Notes: generated from the letters alone by a model not told the origin. Positions 1-5,858 are shown, numbered from the stretch's first letter. The stretch: 5,874 nt of DNA from Lentimicrobiaceae bacterium (GCA_023227965.1 JALOCA010000071.1:1-5874), one strand, 5' to 3'. Translations and numbers: made by a program.

Positions 1-351
1 GTTCAGGACGTCAGCGATCCCGACAGCATCAAGGAGCTCAAGGGTTTCGCCGGCAGCCCCGGCGTCGTCGAGGGCAAGGCGCGCGTCTGCCGCAGCGCGC
101 AGGACATCCGCGATCTGCAGGACGGCGAAATCCTGGTGGCGCCGACGACCTCACCCTCGTGGGCGCCGGCATTCGCCAAGATCAACGCCTGCATCACCGA
201 TGTCGGCGGGGTCATGAGCCATGCCGCCATCGTCTGTCGCGAGTACGGCCTGCCGGCGGTGGTCGGCACGGGGCACGGCACCAAGGTCATCAAGACCGGA
301 ATGATGCTCAGGGTCGATGGTTCTTCGGGTGTGATTTCGATCACCCGCTAG
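1..351 (+). CDS. ppsA: Phenylphosphate synthase protein 1 (PpsA-like), phosphohistidine domain, 3' end only
   Basis: This is the C-terminal 116 residues of a gene that begins before the window. The sequence shows the mobile phosphohistidine domain of PEP synthase/PPDK: a motif reading GGVMSHAAIVCRE, followed by YGLPAVVGTG. The phosphorylatable histidine is the CAT codon at 220-222. The frame stops about 43 residues after this histidine, so the PEP-binding TIM barrel that follows this domain in true PEP synthase is absent. In the Thauera aromatica system, phenylphosphate synthase is split: protein 1 carries the histidine and protein 2 the ATP-binding half. That is the arrangement here, with the ATP-grasp gene directly downstream. 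The inferred role is to carry phosphate from ATP to a phenolic substrate in the cytoplasm. The family call is firm; the phenol-specific assignment rests on the neighbouring genes. A split PEP synthase-like enzyme acting on another phenolic (catechol, a cresol) is possible. Confidence 0.85.
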   Translation, partial: VQDVSDPDSIKELKGFAGSPGVVEGKARVCRSAQDIRDLQDGEILVAPTTSPSWAPAFAKINACITDVGGVMSHAAIVCREYGLPAVVGTGHGTKVIKTGMMLRVDGSSGVISITR

Positions 352-407
352 TGCCGGGGAAGGGTACCGACAATGGGAAGCGCTTTGGCAATTGACAGGA
401 TTCGCAT

Positions 408-412
408 GGAGG
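408..412 (+). promoter_or_regulatory. Ribosome binding site deciding the ppsB start
   Basis: GGAGG sits 5 nt upstream of ATG 418. It is the best Shine-Dalgarno match in the 66-nt gap after the ppsA stop, so it favours ATG 418 over the in-frame ATG at 373. Confidence 0.6.
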
Positions 413-417
413 CCGGG

Positions 418-1500
418 ATGGATAGCGCAATGCCGAAAGTGTGCTGGTTCGAGGAGTGCAACAAGAACTCCGTCGCCCTGGTGGGAGGCAAATGCTCCTC
501 TCTCGGCGAACTCATCAACGCGGGGGTGCGGGTGCCGCCGGGGTTCGCCCTGACGACTCACGGCTATGCGCAGTTCATGCGCGAGGCGGGTATCCAGCCC
601 GAAGTGACCGGCCTGCTCCAGGGGCTGGATCACGAGGACATGGACAAGCTTGAAGAAGCCTCCGTCGCCATCCGCGAGATGATCGAGTCGCGTCCGGTCT
701 CCATCGAGCTTGAAGACCTGGTTGGCGAGTCCTATCGCAAGTTGTCGGTACGTTGTGGTGTTCCGGCGGTCCCGGTCGCGGTGCGTTCCAGCGCCACGGC
801 CGAGGACCTGCCCGGCGCTAGTTTTGCGGGTCAGCAGGATACCTATCTGTGGATTCGCGGCATCGACGAGGTGATGCACCATGTGCGGCGCTGCATCTCC
901 AGCCTGTACACGGGTCGCGCCATCGCCTATCGCATGAAAATGGGCTTTCCCCACGAGCAGGTGGCCATCAGCGTCGGTATCCAGAAGATGGCCAATTCGT
1001 TTTCCGCGGGTGTGATGTTCACCATCCATCCGACCAACGGCGACCGCTCGGTGATCGTCATCGACTCGAATTTCGGCTTTGGCGAGTCGGTGGTTTCCGG
1101 CGAGGTGACGCCCGACCACTTCGTGGTCAACAAGGTCGCGCTCGACATCATGGAGCGCACCATCTCCACCAAGGAAATCGCCTACACGGTCGATCTGAAG
1201 GCGCAAAAATCCATCGCCACCGAGGTTCCCTTCGAGCGCCAGAAGGTGCAGTCGATCATCGACGATGAAGTCACCGAACTGGCCTGGATGGGCAAGCAGA
1301 TCGAAAAGCATTACGGCCGTCCGATGGATATCGAATGGGCGATCGACAAGGACCTTCCCGCCGGCGGCAACGTTTTCATCCTGCAAGCGCGGCCGGAAAC
1401 GGTCTGGAGCAACAAGCAGCAGGCGCCGGTGTCCGCCGGCAGTGCCTCGGCGATGGATTACATACTTTCCAGTTTGCTGACCGGCAAGAAGGTCAGCTAG
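418..1500 (+). CDS. ppsB: Phenylphosphate synthase protein 2 (PpsB-like), ATP-grasp half of PEP synthase
   Basis: The 360-residue protein is the PEP synthase/PPDK N-terminal nucleotide-binding domain standing alone. Visible family motifs, in order, are VGGKCSSLGEL (GGK at residues 23-25) with VPPGFALTT, RSSATAEDLPGASFAGQQ (residues 123-140), GVMFTIHPTNGD, NFGFGESVVSGEVTPD, and near the C-terminus GRPMDIEWAID and ILQARPETVW (QARPE at 323-327). It lacks the phosphohistidine and PEP-binding domains, and the histidine domain is supplied by the gene just upstream. In the T. aromatica enzyme this half binds ATP and gives AMP plus phosphate while the partner histidine is phosphorylated. The length fits the roughly 40-kDa protein 2 of that system. 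I chose ATG 418 because GGAGG (408-412) lies 5 nt before it. In-frame ATGs at 373 (weaker GGGGAAGGG upstream, 375 aa), 406 and 430 are alternatives; the conserved homology begins just after 430 (PKVCWFEE). Confidence 0.88.
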   Translation: MDSAMPKVCWFEECNKNSVALVGGKCSSLGELINAGVRVPPGFALTTHGYAQFMREAGIQPEVTGLLQGLDHEDMDKLEEASVAIREMIESRPVSIELEDLVGESYRKLSVRCGVPAVPVAVRSSATAEDLPGASFAGQQDTYLWIRGIDEVMHHVRRCISSLYTGRAIAYRMKMGFPHEQVAISVGIQKMANSFSAGVMFTIHPTNGDRSVIVIDSNFGFGESVVSGEVTPDHFVVNKVALDIMERTISTKEIAYTVDLKAQKSIATEVPFERQKVQSIIDDEVTELAWMGKQIEKHYGRPMDIEWAIDKDLPAGGNVFILQARPETVWSNKQQAPVSAGSASAMDYILSSLLTGKKVS

Positions 1501-1542
1501 GCAGCAAAGATTCAATTTCACCCACACCACCTGAACCATTAC

Positions 1543-1546
1543 GGAG
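1543..1546 (+). promoter_or_regulatory. Ribosome binding site of the UbiD-like gene
   Basis: GGAG lies 5 nt before ATG 1552, within the 51-nt gap after the ppsB stop. The gap shows no stem-loop with a T-run, so continued transcription from ppsB is expected. Confidence 0.6.
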
Positions 1547-1551
1547 CGCAC

Positions 1552-3123
1552 ATGAAAGCACCAGCGAAAGCAAAACCCATCGACGATATCCGCAGCTACA
1601 TCGCCGCCCTCGATCTCAACGGCGAATTGCATCGCGTCAAGACCGAGGTGGACTGGAAATTCGAGCTCTGCCATGTCTCCAAGGTCAATGAGGAACAGAA
1701 GGGACCGGCGCTGCTCTACGAGAACGTCAAGGGCTACGACATTCCGGTATTCACCAGCGCCTTCACCACCACCAAGCGCCTGGCCATTGCGCTGGAGCAG
1801 GACCCGTCACTGTCGATGAGCCAGTTGGCGAAGAAGTGGATGGAACTGACGACCAAGACCATGGTCAAGCCGGAGTACGTGAAAAATCCCGAGGTGAAGG
1901 AGAACATCATCGAGGGCGACGACGTCGATATCGAGATGTTCCCCTCGCCCTGGTTCTATCCCGACGACGGCGGGCGCTTTTTCGTCACGTCCGGCTTTCT
2001 GGTGACCCAGGACCCGGACACCGGCTGGACCAATCTGGGCACCTATCGCGCACAGGTGCTGGGCAAGAACATCCTGGGCTCGCAGATCATCAAGGGCAAG
2101 CACGGCGACATGCACATGAAGAAGTACCAGGAACGCGGCGAGCTGATGCCCGCAGCGTATGTCGTCGGCACCGATCCGGTACTGTTCCTCGCCGGCTCAA
2201 CGCTGGTCAGCGCGCAGGTGGATGAATACGAAGTGGCCGGCTCGCTGCGCGGCAAGCCAGTCAAGGTGTTCAAGTCGGACCTGACCGGGCTGACCCTGCC
2301 GGCCAATGCCGAGATTATCGCCGAAGGCTGGATCGACCCCAACGAATTGATGGACGAGGGTCCTTTCGGCGAATACACCGGCTACTACTCGGGCAACAAG
2401 GGCAAGGATTATCCCAAGCCGGTGCTGCGCATCGCGCGCATCCTGCATCGCAACAAGCCGGTGATGTGGGCGACGACCGTGGGCAAGCCGATCAACGACA
2501 TCCACATGATCCAGTCGCTGAACCGCACCGCGACACTGTGGCACGACCTCGAAACCATGAAGGTGCCGGGCATCCAGAGCGTATATATCCCGCCCGAAGC
2601 CTGCGGCCGCTTCTGGGTCGTGGTCTCGGTCAAGCAGATGTATCCGGGGCACTCCAATCACGTCGGCAATGCCGTGATCGCCACCACCACCGGCCACTAT
2701 GGCGTGAAGGGCGTGATCGTCGTCGATCACGACATCGAGGCCGACGACTGGGATCGTGTCTGGTGGGCGCTGGCGACCCGCTTCGACCCGAAGCGTTCGG
2801 CCCAGATCATCGACCGCGGTCGCTCCACGCCGCTGGACCCGGGGCTGCCGATCGAGGCGCGCGACATAACGAGCCGCATCATTCTCGATGCCTGTACGCC
2901 CTACGAGTGGACCAACAAGCCCAACGAAATCTTCATGGACCGGACGGTGCTGCAGAAGGTCTCCGACCGCTGGAACGAGTATGGCTTCAAGGGCACCAGC
3001 CCGGTGGCCGGCATGATCAACCGGCTGACGCGACCGGAAGTGAAGAAGGCCAAACCGGAAGCCGCCAAACCGGCAGCGAAGAAAGCCAAACCGGCAGCGA
3101 AGAAAGCCAAGAGCGGCAAGTGA
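1552..3123 (+). CDS. UbiD-family carboxylase/decarboxylase, probable phenylphosphate carboxylase large subunit
   Basis: This 523-residue protein is a full-length UbiD-family enzyme, a prenylated-FMN-dependent (de)carboxylase. The expected active-site pattern is visible: N161 and R166 in TNLGTYRAQ, H184 in GKHGDMH, a likely metal-binding E227 in DEYEVAGSLRG, and the acidic pair E269/E274 in EGPFGEYTGYY. These correspond by motif and spacing to the N168/R173, H191, E233 and E277/E282 sites of fungal Fdc1, so the enzyme looks catalytically competent. In T. aromatica, phenylphosphate carboxylase has two UbiD-like subunits of 53-54 kDa that carboxylate phenylphosphate to 4-hydroxybenzoate. The neighbouring pps and ubiX genes support that role, but I cannot say whether this is the alpha or beta type. 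Residues 498-523 form a Lys/Ala/Pro tail with two exact AKPAAKK repeats, outside the UbiD core; the N-terminus (MKAPAKAKP) has a similar character. A UbiD acting on another phosphorylated phenolic is the main alternative. Confidence 0.87.
   Translation: MKAPAKAKPIDDIRSYIAALDLNGELHRVKTEVDWKFELCHVSKVNEEQKGPALLYENVKGYDIPVFTSAFTTTKRLAIALEQDPSLSMSQLAKKWMELTTKTMVKPEYVKNPEVKENIIEGDDVDIEMFPSPWFYPDDGGRFFVTSGFLVTQDPDTGWTNLGTYRAQVLGKNILGSQIIKGKHGDMHMKKYQERGELMPAAYVVGTDPVLFLAGSTLVSAQVDEYEVAGSLRGKPVKVFKSDLTGLTLPANAEIIAEGWIDPNELMDEGPFGEYTGYYSGNKGKDYPKPVLRIARILHRNKPVMWATTVGKPINDIHMIQSLNRTATLWHDLETMKVPGIQSVYIPPEACGRFWVVVSVKQMYPGHSNHVGNAVIATTTGHYGVKGVIVVDHDIEADDWDRVWWALATRFDPKRSAQIIDRGRSTPLDPGLPIEARDITSRIILDACTPYEWTNKPNEIFMDRTVLQKVSDRWNEYGFKGTSPVAGMINRLTRPEVKKAKPEAAKPAAKKAKPAAKKAKSGK
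3049..3110 (+). repeat. Tandem 21-bp coding repeat at the 3' end of the UbiD-like gene
   Basis: Two perfect 21-bp copies (3064-3084 and 3085-3105), each encoding AKPAAKK, are preceded by a diverged partial copy (3049-3063, AKPEA) and followed by a 5-nt start of another. The unit is a multiple of three, so copy-number change would lengthen or shorten the basic tail without shifting the frame. Confidence 0.9.
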
Positions 3124-3129
3124 ATCGGC

Positions 3130-3155
3130 GCCGGCAGGCAGATCTGCCTGCCGGC
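3130..3155. promoter_or_regulatory. Perfect 26-bp palindrome between the UbiD-like and UPF0261 genes
   Basis: The 11-nt arm GCCGGCAGGCA (3130-3140) is followed by GATC and then its exact reverse complement (3145-3155). As RNA it would fold into an 11-bp, GC-rich stem with a four-base loop. It starts 7 nt after the UbiD stop codon and ends 20 nt before the next start. No T-run follows (the next bases are ACTGACATC), so a standard intrinsic terminator is unlikely. An mRNA-stabilising or attenuating intercistronic hairpin, or a dimeric protein-binding site, is more plausible. The palindrome is directly seen; its function is inferred. Confidence 0.65.
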
Positions 3156-3175
3156 ACTGACATCAGACAGCGAAC

Positions 3176-4432
3176 ATGAATTCCAAAAAAGGTATCGTCA
3201 TCGTCTGCAACCTGGACACCCGTGGCGAAGACATCGTTTTCGTCAAGCAACTGATTGCCGACCGCGGCCACCAGCCGATCCTGCTCGATTTCAGCATGGA
3301 GGAGCCGCCGCCCTTCCCCGGCGATATCCGCACCGAAGACGTCGCGGCGCGCGGCGGCCTTACTATCGAAGTGGTGCGCGAGAAATACCGCTCCGACCGC
3401 GACACCGCCACCAACAACCAGATCCGGGGCGCGGCGGCGATCGTTCAGGATCTGCTGGCCGAGGGACGGGTGCACGGCATCATCGGCATCGGCGGCGGCA
3501 CCGCCACCCTCGTGGCCACGTCGATCATGAAGCAACTGCCTTTCGGCATGCCCAAGCTGATGGCCTCGCCGATGGCGGCGCACCCCGCCTACATCGACAA
3601 GTACGTCGGCACACGCGATATCACCATGCATCACACGGTGCTCGACATCGTCAAGATGAATCCGCTGCTCAAGGCGCAGATCATCAATGCGGTCGGCGCC
3701 ATCTGCGGCATGGTCGAGATGACCCAGGGCACCCACATCACCTTCGACAAGCCCTGCGTCGCCATCTCCTCCTTCGGCTTCGGCGAAATGGCGGTACAGA
3801 CGGCGATCGGCATGCTGGAGGAGGCGGGCTTCACGCCCATCGTCTGCCATGCCCAGGGCAAGGGCGACAAGGCGATGGAAGAAATGATCCGCGACGGTGC
3901 CTTTCACGGGGTACTCGATATCTGCACCGGCGGCATCATGGAACACCTGTTCAAGGGCAACCGCGACCCGGGGCCGGACCGGCTGATGGCCGCGGTGGAA
4001 ACCGGCATTCCGATGGTGCTGGCCCCCTGCGGCCTCGACATCCTCTCCTATGGCGGCCGCGCCGACATGCTGGAACAGACCAAAAACCGCGTGCAGTACG
4101 TGCAGGACGCATTGCGCGTCCAGGTGCGCACCACCGCCGATGAACTGCGCCAGGCCGCCGACGTGATCGCGGAGCGGCTCAATCGGGCCAGGGGCCCATG
4201 GACTTTCCTGATTCCGCGGAAGGGCTGGTCGTCGCTCGACAAGGAAGGACGTCCGATCTACGACCCCGTTGCCGATGCCGCCTTTGTCGCCCGGCTGAAG
4301 GAAAAGCTCGACGATCCTTCCCGGGTCAAGGAGGTCGATCTGCACCTTTACACCCCGGAATTCGCCCGTGTAGCCGTCGACGAGTTCGTTCGTTTGCATG
4401 AAGAAGCAAAGACCAAGGAGAGACGGCCATGA
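3176..4432 (+). CDS. Tm-1-like / UPF0261 family ATP-binding protein, role unknown
   Basis: The 418-residue protein matches the UPF0261 (Tm-1-like ATP-binding domain) family end to end. The N-terminus reads KKGIVIVCNLDTRGED, then GIIGIGGGTATLVAT (residues 101-115) and LPFGMPKLMASPMAA, followed by YVGTRDITM. The second half has CHAQGKGDKAMEEMIRDG (224-241), IPMVLAPCGLDIL, VRTTADELRQAADVIAERLN and, near the end, LIPRKGWSSLDKEGRPIYDP. Tomato Tm-1 binds ATP through its N-terminal domain; bacterial members have no firmly established reaction. Several motifs differ from the usual family form as I recall it: GIGGGTAT instead of GxGGSGGT, HAQGKGD instead of HATGxGG, and DICTGGIMEHL where many members have DLTTTEL. 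It may therefore be a specialised subgroup. No signal peptide or membrane segment is visible. ATG 3176 has only a weak ribosome binding site, but the family homology starts right there. Its stop overlaps the next start (ATGA), tying it to the CBS gene. I infer a role in the phosphorylation/carboxylation pathway without assigning a reaction. Confidence 0.85.
   Translation: MNSKKGIVIVCNLDTRGEDIVFVKQLIADRGHQPILLDFSMEEPPPFPGDIRTEDVAARGGLTIEVVREKYRSDRDTATNNQIRGAAAIVQDLLAEGRVHGIIGIGGGTATLVATSIMKQLPFGMPKLMASPMAAHPAYIDKYVGTRDITMHHTVLDIVKMNPLLKAQIINAVGAICGMVEMTQGTHITFDKPCVAISSFGFGEMAVQTAIGMLEEAGFTPIVCHAQGKGDKAMEEMIRDGAFHGVLDICTGGIMEHLFKGNRDPGPDRLMAAVETGIPMVLAPCGLDILSYGGRADMLEQTKNRVQYVQDALRVQVRTTADELRQAADVIAERLNRARGPWTFLIPRKGWSSLDKEGRPIYDPVADAAFVARLKEKLDDPSRVKEVDLHLYTPEFARVAVDEFVRLHEEAKTKERRP
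4415..4420 (+). promoter_or_regulatory. Ribosome binding site of the CBS-domain gene, inside the upstream gene
   Basis: AAGGAG lies 8 nt before ATG 4429, within the last codons of the UPF0261 gene. The ATGA at 4429-4432 is both start and stop, a typical translational coupling arrangement. It favours ATG 4429 over the adjacent ATG 4432. Confidence 0.75.
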
Positions 4433-5136
4433 TGGTGCGCAACTGGATGCAGGCAAACCCGACGGTCATTCCGAGCGACACGCTCGTGTCGGAAGCCAAA
4501 CGAATCCTCAGTGAGAACAACCTGCACGCCTTGCCCGTCGTCGATAACGGCAAGCTGCGCGGGCTGGTGACCCGGGCCAACCTGCTGCGCATGGGCAGCT
4601 TCGTCCTGCGTACGCAGAGCACCGACGAGTTCAACTTCTTCGTCACCCGACTCAAGGTGCGTGACATCATGGTGCGCAACCCGGCAACGGTTCGGGCCGA
4701 TGACACCATGGAGCACTGCCTGCAGAAAGGCCAGGAACTCGGCGTCGCACAACTCCCTGTCATCGACAAGGATGAAGTGGTGGGGGTTATTTCCGCCAAC
4801 GAGATATTCCAGCTCGCGGCCCACTGCCTGGGCGCATGGGAGCGCCGCAGCGGTGTTACGCTGGCGCCCATCCGCTTGGGCCCCGGTGTGCTCGGGCGGA
4901 TTGTCGACGTGGTCGAAGCAGCAGGTGCCGTGCTGCAGGCGGTGTATCCGATTGGACGCCAGGATACCCAGACGGAATGGGGTTATCCGGAGAAGAAGGT
5001 CATCCTCCGCTTTCATGCCGACGCAGGGCACAACGTCGCGGCCGCACTGGAGGCTGCAGGATTTCCGGTCATCGAATCGACCGAGATGCAGCACTCCGAG
5101 CATCTTCAACCGGCGGCGCAAGGTGGCGGACACTGA
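4429..5136 (+). CDS. ppsC: Two-CBS-domain regulatory protein with ACT-like C-terminus (PpsC-like, phenylphosphate synthase protein 3)
   Basis: The 235-residue protein has two CBS domains. The first covers residues about 4-57 (VRNWMQANPTVIPSDTLVSE to LPVVDNGKLRGLVTRANLL). The second covers about 76-132 (KVRDIMVRNPATVRADDTM to LPVIDKDEVVGVISANEIF). Residues about 143-217 (VTLAPIRLGPGVLGRIVDVV, then KVILRFHADAG and AAALEAAGFPVIEST) look like an ACT-type fold, an AcuB-like layout. CBS pairs generally bind adenine nucleotides. In T. aromatica, the 24-kDa protein 3 has two CBS domains and stimulates phenol phosphorylation by proteins 1 and 2; size and architecture match. Here the gene is not next to ppsB but follows the UPF0261 gene with a 4-nt overlap. 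A sensor for the AMP/ATP ratio that tunes the synthase is a reasonable inference. An unrelated AcuB-type regulator is less likely given the neighbours. The gene symbol rests on context. Confidence 0.8.
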   Translation: MMVRNWMQANPTVIPSDTLVSEAKRILSENNLHALPVVDNGKLRGLVTRANLLRMGSFVLRTQSTDEFNFFVTRLKVRDIMVRNPATVRADDTMEHCLQKGQELGVAQLPVIDKDEVVGVISANEIFQLAAHCLGAWERRSGVTLAPIRLGPGVLGRIVDVVEAAGAVLQAVYPIGRQDTQTEWGYPEKKVILRFHADAGHNVAAALEAAGFPVIESTEMQHSEHLQPAAQGGGH

Positions 5137-5208
5137 CAAGTATCGACAGGCGTGAAACAATGTGCCCGCCGCTGGTGAAAGTCGGCGCTGGCGCGACGGC
5201 GATACTTG
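5137..5208 (+). other. Inverted-repeat region in the gap before ubiX
   Basis: CAAGTATCG (5137-5145) is repeated exactly in reverse complement as CGATACTTG (5200-5208), enclosing 54 nt. Inside lies a short second pair, CGCCG (5167-5171) and CGGCG (5183-5187). The region could fold as an outer 9-bp stem with an inner hairpin in the 128-nt gap between the CBS gene and ubiX, which is the longest gap in the window. No T-run follows. The repeats are seen directly; any regulatory or structural role is inferred. Confidence 0.4.
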
Positions 5209-5249
5209 AACGGCCAGCCATGGTGCAGACCGTGTGGGCCCCAATCTGA
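5160..5249 (+). CDS. Possible 29-residue small ORF, doubtful
   Basis: An ATG-started frame of 29 codons (beginning MCPPLVKVGAGA, ending QTVWAPI) fills most of the gap before ubiX and stops 15 nt before the ubiX start. Upstream there is only a weak AGGCG-like site. No family is recognised, and the reading frame is open well upstream inside the CBS gene, as many frames are in GC-rich DNA. It could be a leader peptide or chance; chance is more likely. Confidence 0.12.
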   Translation: MCPPLVKVGAGATAILERPAMVQTVWAPI

Positions 5250-5252
5250 AAC

Positions 5253-5257
5253 AAGGA
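5253..5257 (+). promoter_or_regulatory. Ribosome binding site of ubiX
   Basis: AAGGA lies 7 nt before ATG 5265. It supports this start, after which the UbiX homology (KLVVGISGASGAIYG) begins at once. Confidence 0.7.
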
Positions 5258-5264
5258 CAAGACA

Positions 5265-5858
5265 ATGAAACTGGTAGTCGGCATCTCCGGGGCCAGCGGC
5301 GCCATCTATGGGATGAGGATTCTGGAGGTGCTGAAGCATGTCGGGGTGGAAACCCACCTCGTGATGTCGGATTCCGCCAAGCGCACGATCGTGTACGAAA
5401 CCGACTATACGATCGATGCCGTCAAGAAGCTGGCCACTTATGTGCACGATATCAACGACGTCGGCGCCTGCATCTCGTCGGGATCATTCAGGCACGACGG
5501 CATGGTGATCGCGCCATGTTCGATCAAAACGCTATCGGCGCTGGCGAACTCGTTCAATACCAACCTGCTGATCCGCGCCGCCGATGTCACCCTGAAAGAA
5601 CGGCGCAAGCTGGTGCTGATGATTCGCGAGACTCCCCTGCACCTGGGTCACCTGCGATTGATGACGCAGGTGACTGAAATCGGCGCCGTGCTGGTGCCGC
5701 CGCTGCCGGCCTTCTATCATCAGCCGAAGACGCTCGATGACATCATCAATCAGTCGGTCAACAAAGCGCTCGATCAATTCGATCTGGGCGTGGAACTCGA
5801 CCTGTTCAAGCGCTGGACCGGAAATGAAGAACGCGAACGCGCCAAAAAGCCGCAGTAA
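5265..5858 (+). CDS. ubiX: UbiX-type flavin prenyltransferase
   Basis: The 197-residue protein aligns over its whole length with E. coli UbiX (about 189 aa). It shares VGISGASGAIYG at the FMN-binding N-terminus, THLVMS, ISSGSF, PCSIKTLS, RAADVTLKERR, RETPLHLGHLRLMTQ, EIGAV, PPLPAFYH and LDDIINQSVNKALDQF. Residues K111, R121, E122 and Y151 match the catalytic K129, R139, E140 and Y169 of Pseudomonas UbiX with a constant offset of 18. The family joins a dimethylallyl group from dimethylallyl phosphate to reduced FMN, making the prenylated FMN that UbiD enzymes need. Here its obvious client is the UbiD-like protein at 1552-3123, so this is likely a pathway-dedicated copy rather than the ubiquinone gene. 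The last 10 or so residues (GNEERERAKKPQ) form a charged tail longer than in E. coli. Only 16 nt follow the stop, so nothing can be said about downstream genes or a terminator. Confidence 0.95.
   Translation: MKLVVGISGASGAIYGMRILEVLKHVGVETHLVMSDSAKRTIVYETDYTIDAVKKLATYVHDINDVGACISSGSFRHDGMVIAPCSIKTLSALANSFNTNLLIRAADVTLKERRKLVLMIRETPLHLGHLRLMTQVTEIGAVLVPPLPAFYHQPKTLDDIINQSVNKALDQFDLGVELDLFKRWTGNEERERAKKPQ

Noticed and set aside
392..397. TTGACA, a perfect -35 promoter hexamer, before ppsB
   Set aside because: No acceptable -10 hexamer lies 16-18 nt downstream (that position reads GGGATG), and the site falls in a short gap inside an apparent operon.
373..417. Upstream extension of ppsB from ATG 373
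   Set aside because: The frame is open and a GGGGAAGGG stretch precedes it, but family homology starts only after about position 430 and ATG 418 has the better-placed GGAGG; kept as an alternative start.
151..1674. Long open frame on the - strand (507 codons) opposite ppsA/ppsB
   Set aside because: It lies antisense to genes with clear family motifs, has low-complexity His/Asp/Arg-rich translation and matches no family I recognise; this is a common artefact of GC-rich codon bias.
3130..3155. Palindrome read as an intrinsic terminator
   Set aside because: The stem is strong but no T-run follows on the + strand, and co-directional pathway genes continue 20 nt later.
2466..3179. + strand open frame of 237 codons overlapping the 3' half of the UbiD-like gene
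   Set aside because: It is a shifted-frame shadow of the UbiD coding region; the UbiD frame carries the conserved residues and runs unbroken to its stop.
3017..4456. Long open frame on the - strand (479 codons) opposite the UPF0261 gene
   Set aside because: Same pattern: it is antisense to a well-supported gene, and the translation is rich in His, Asp, Gly and Arg with no recognisable domain.
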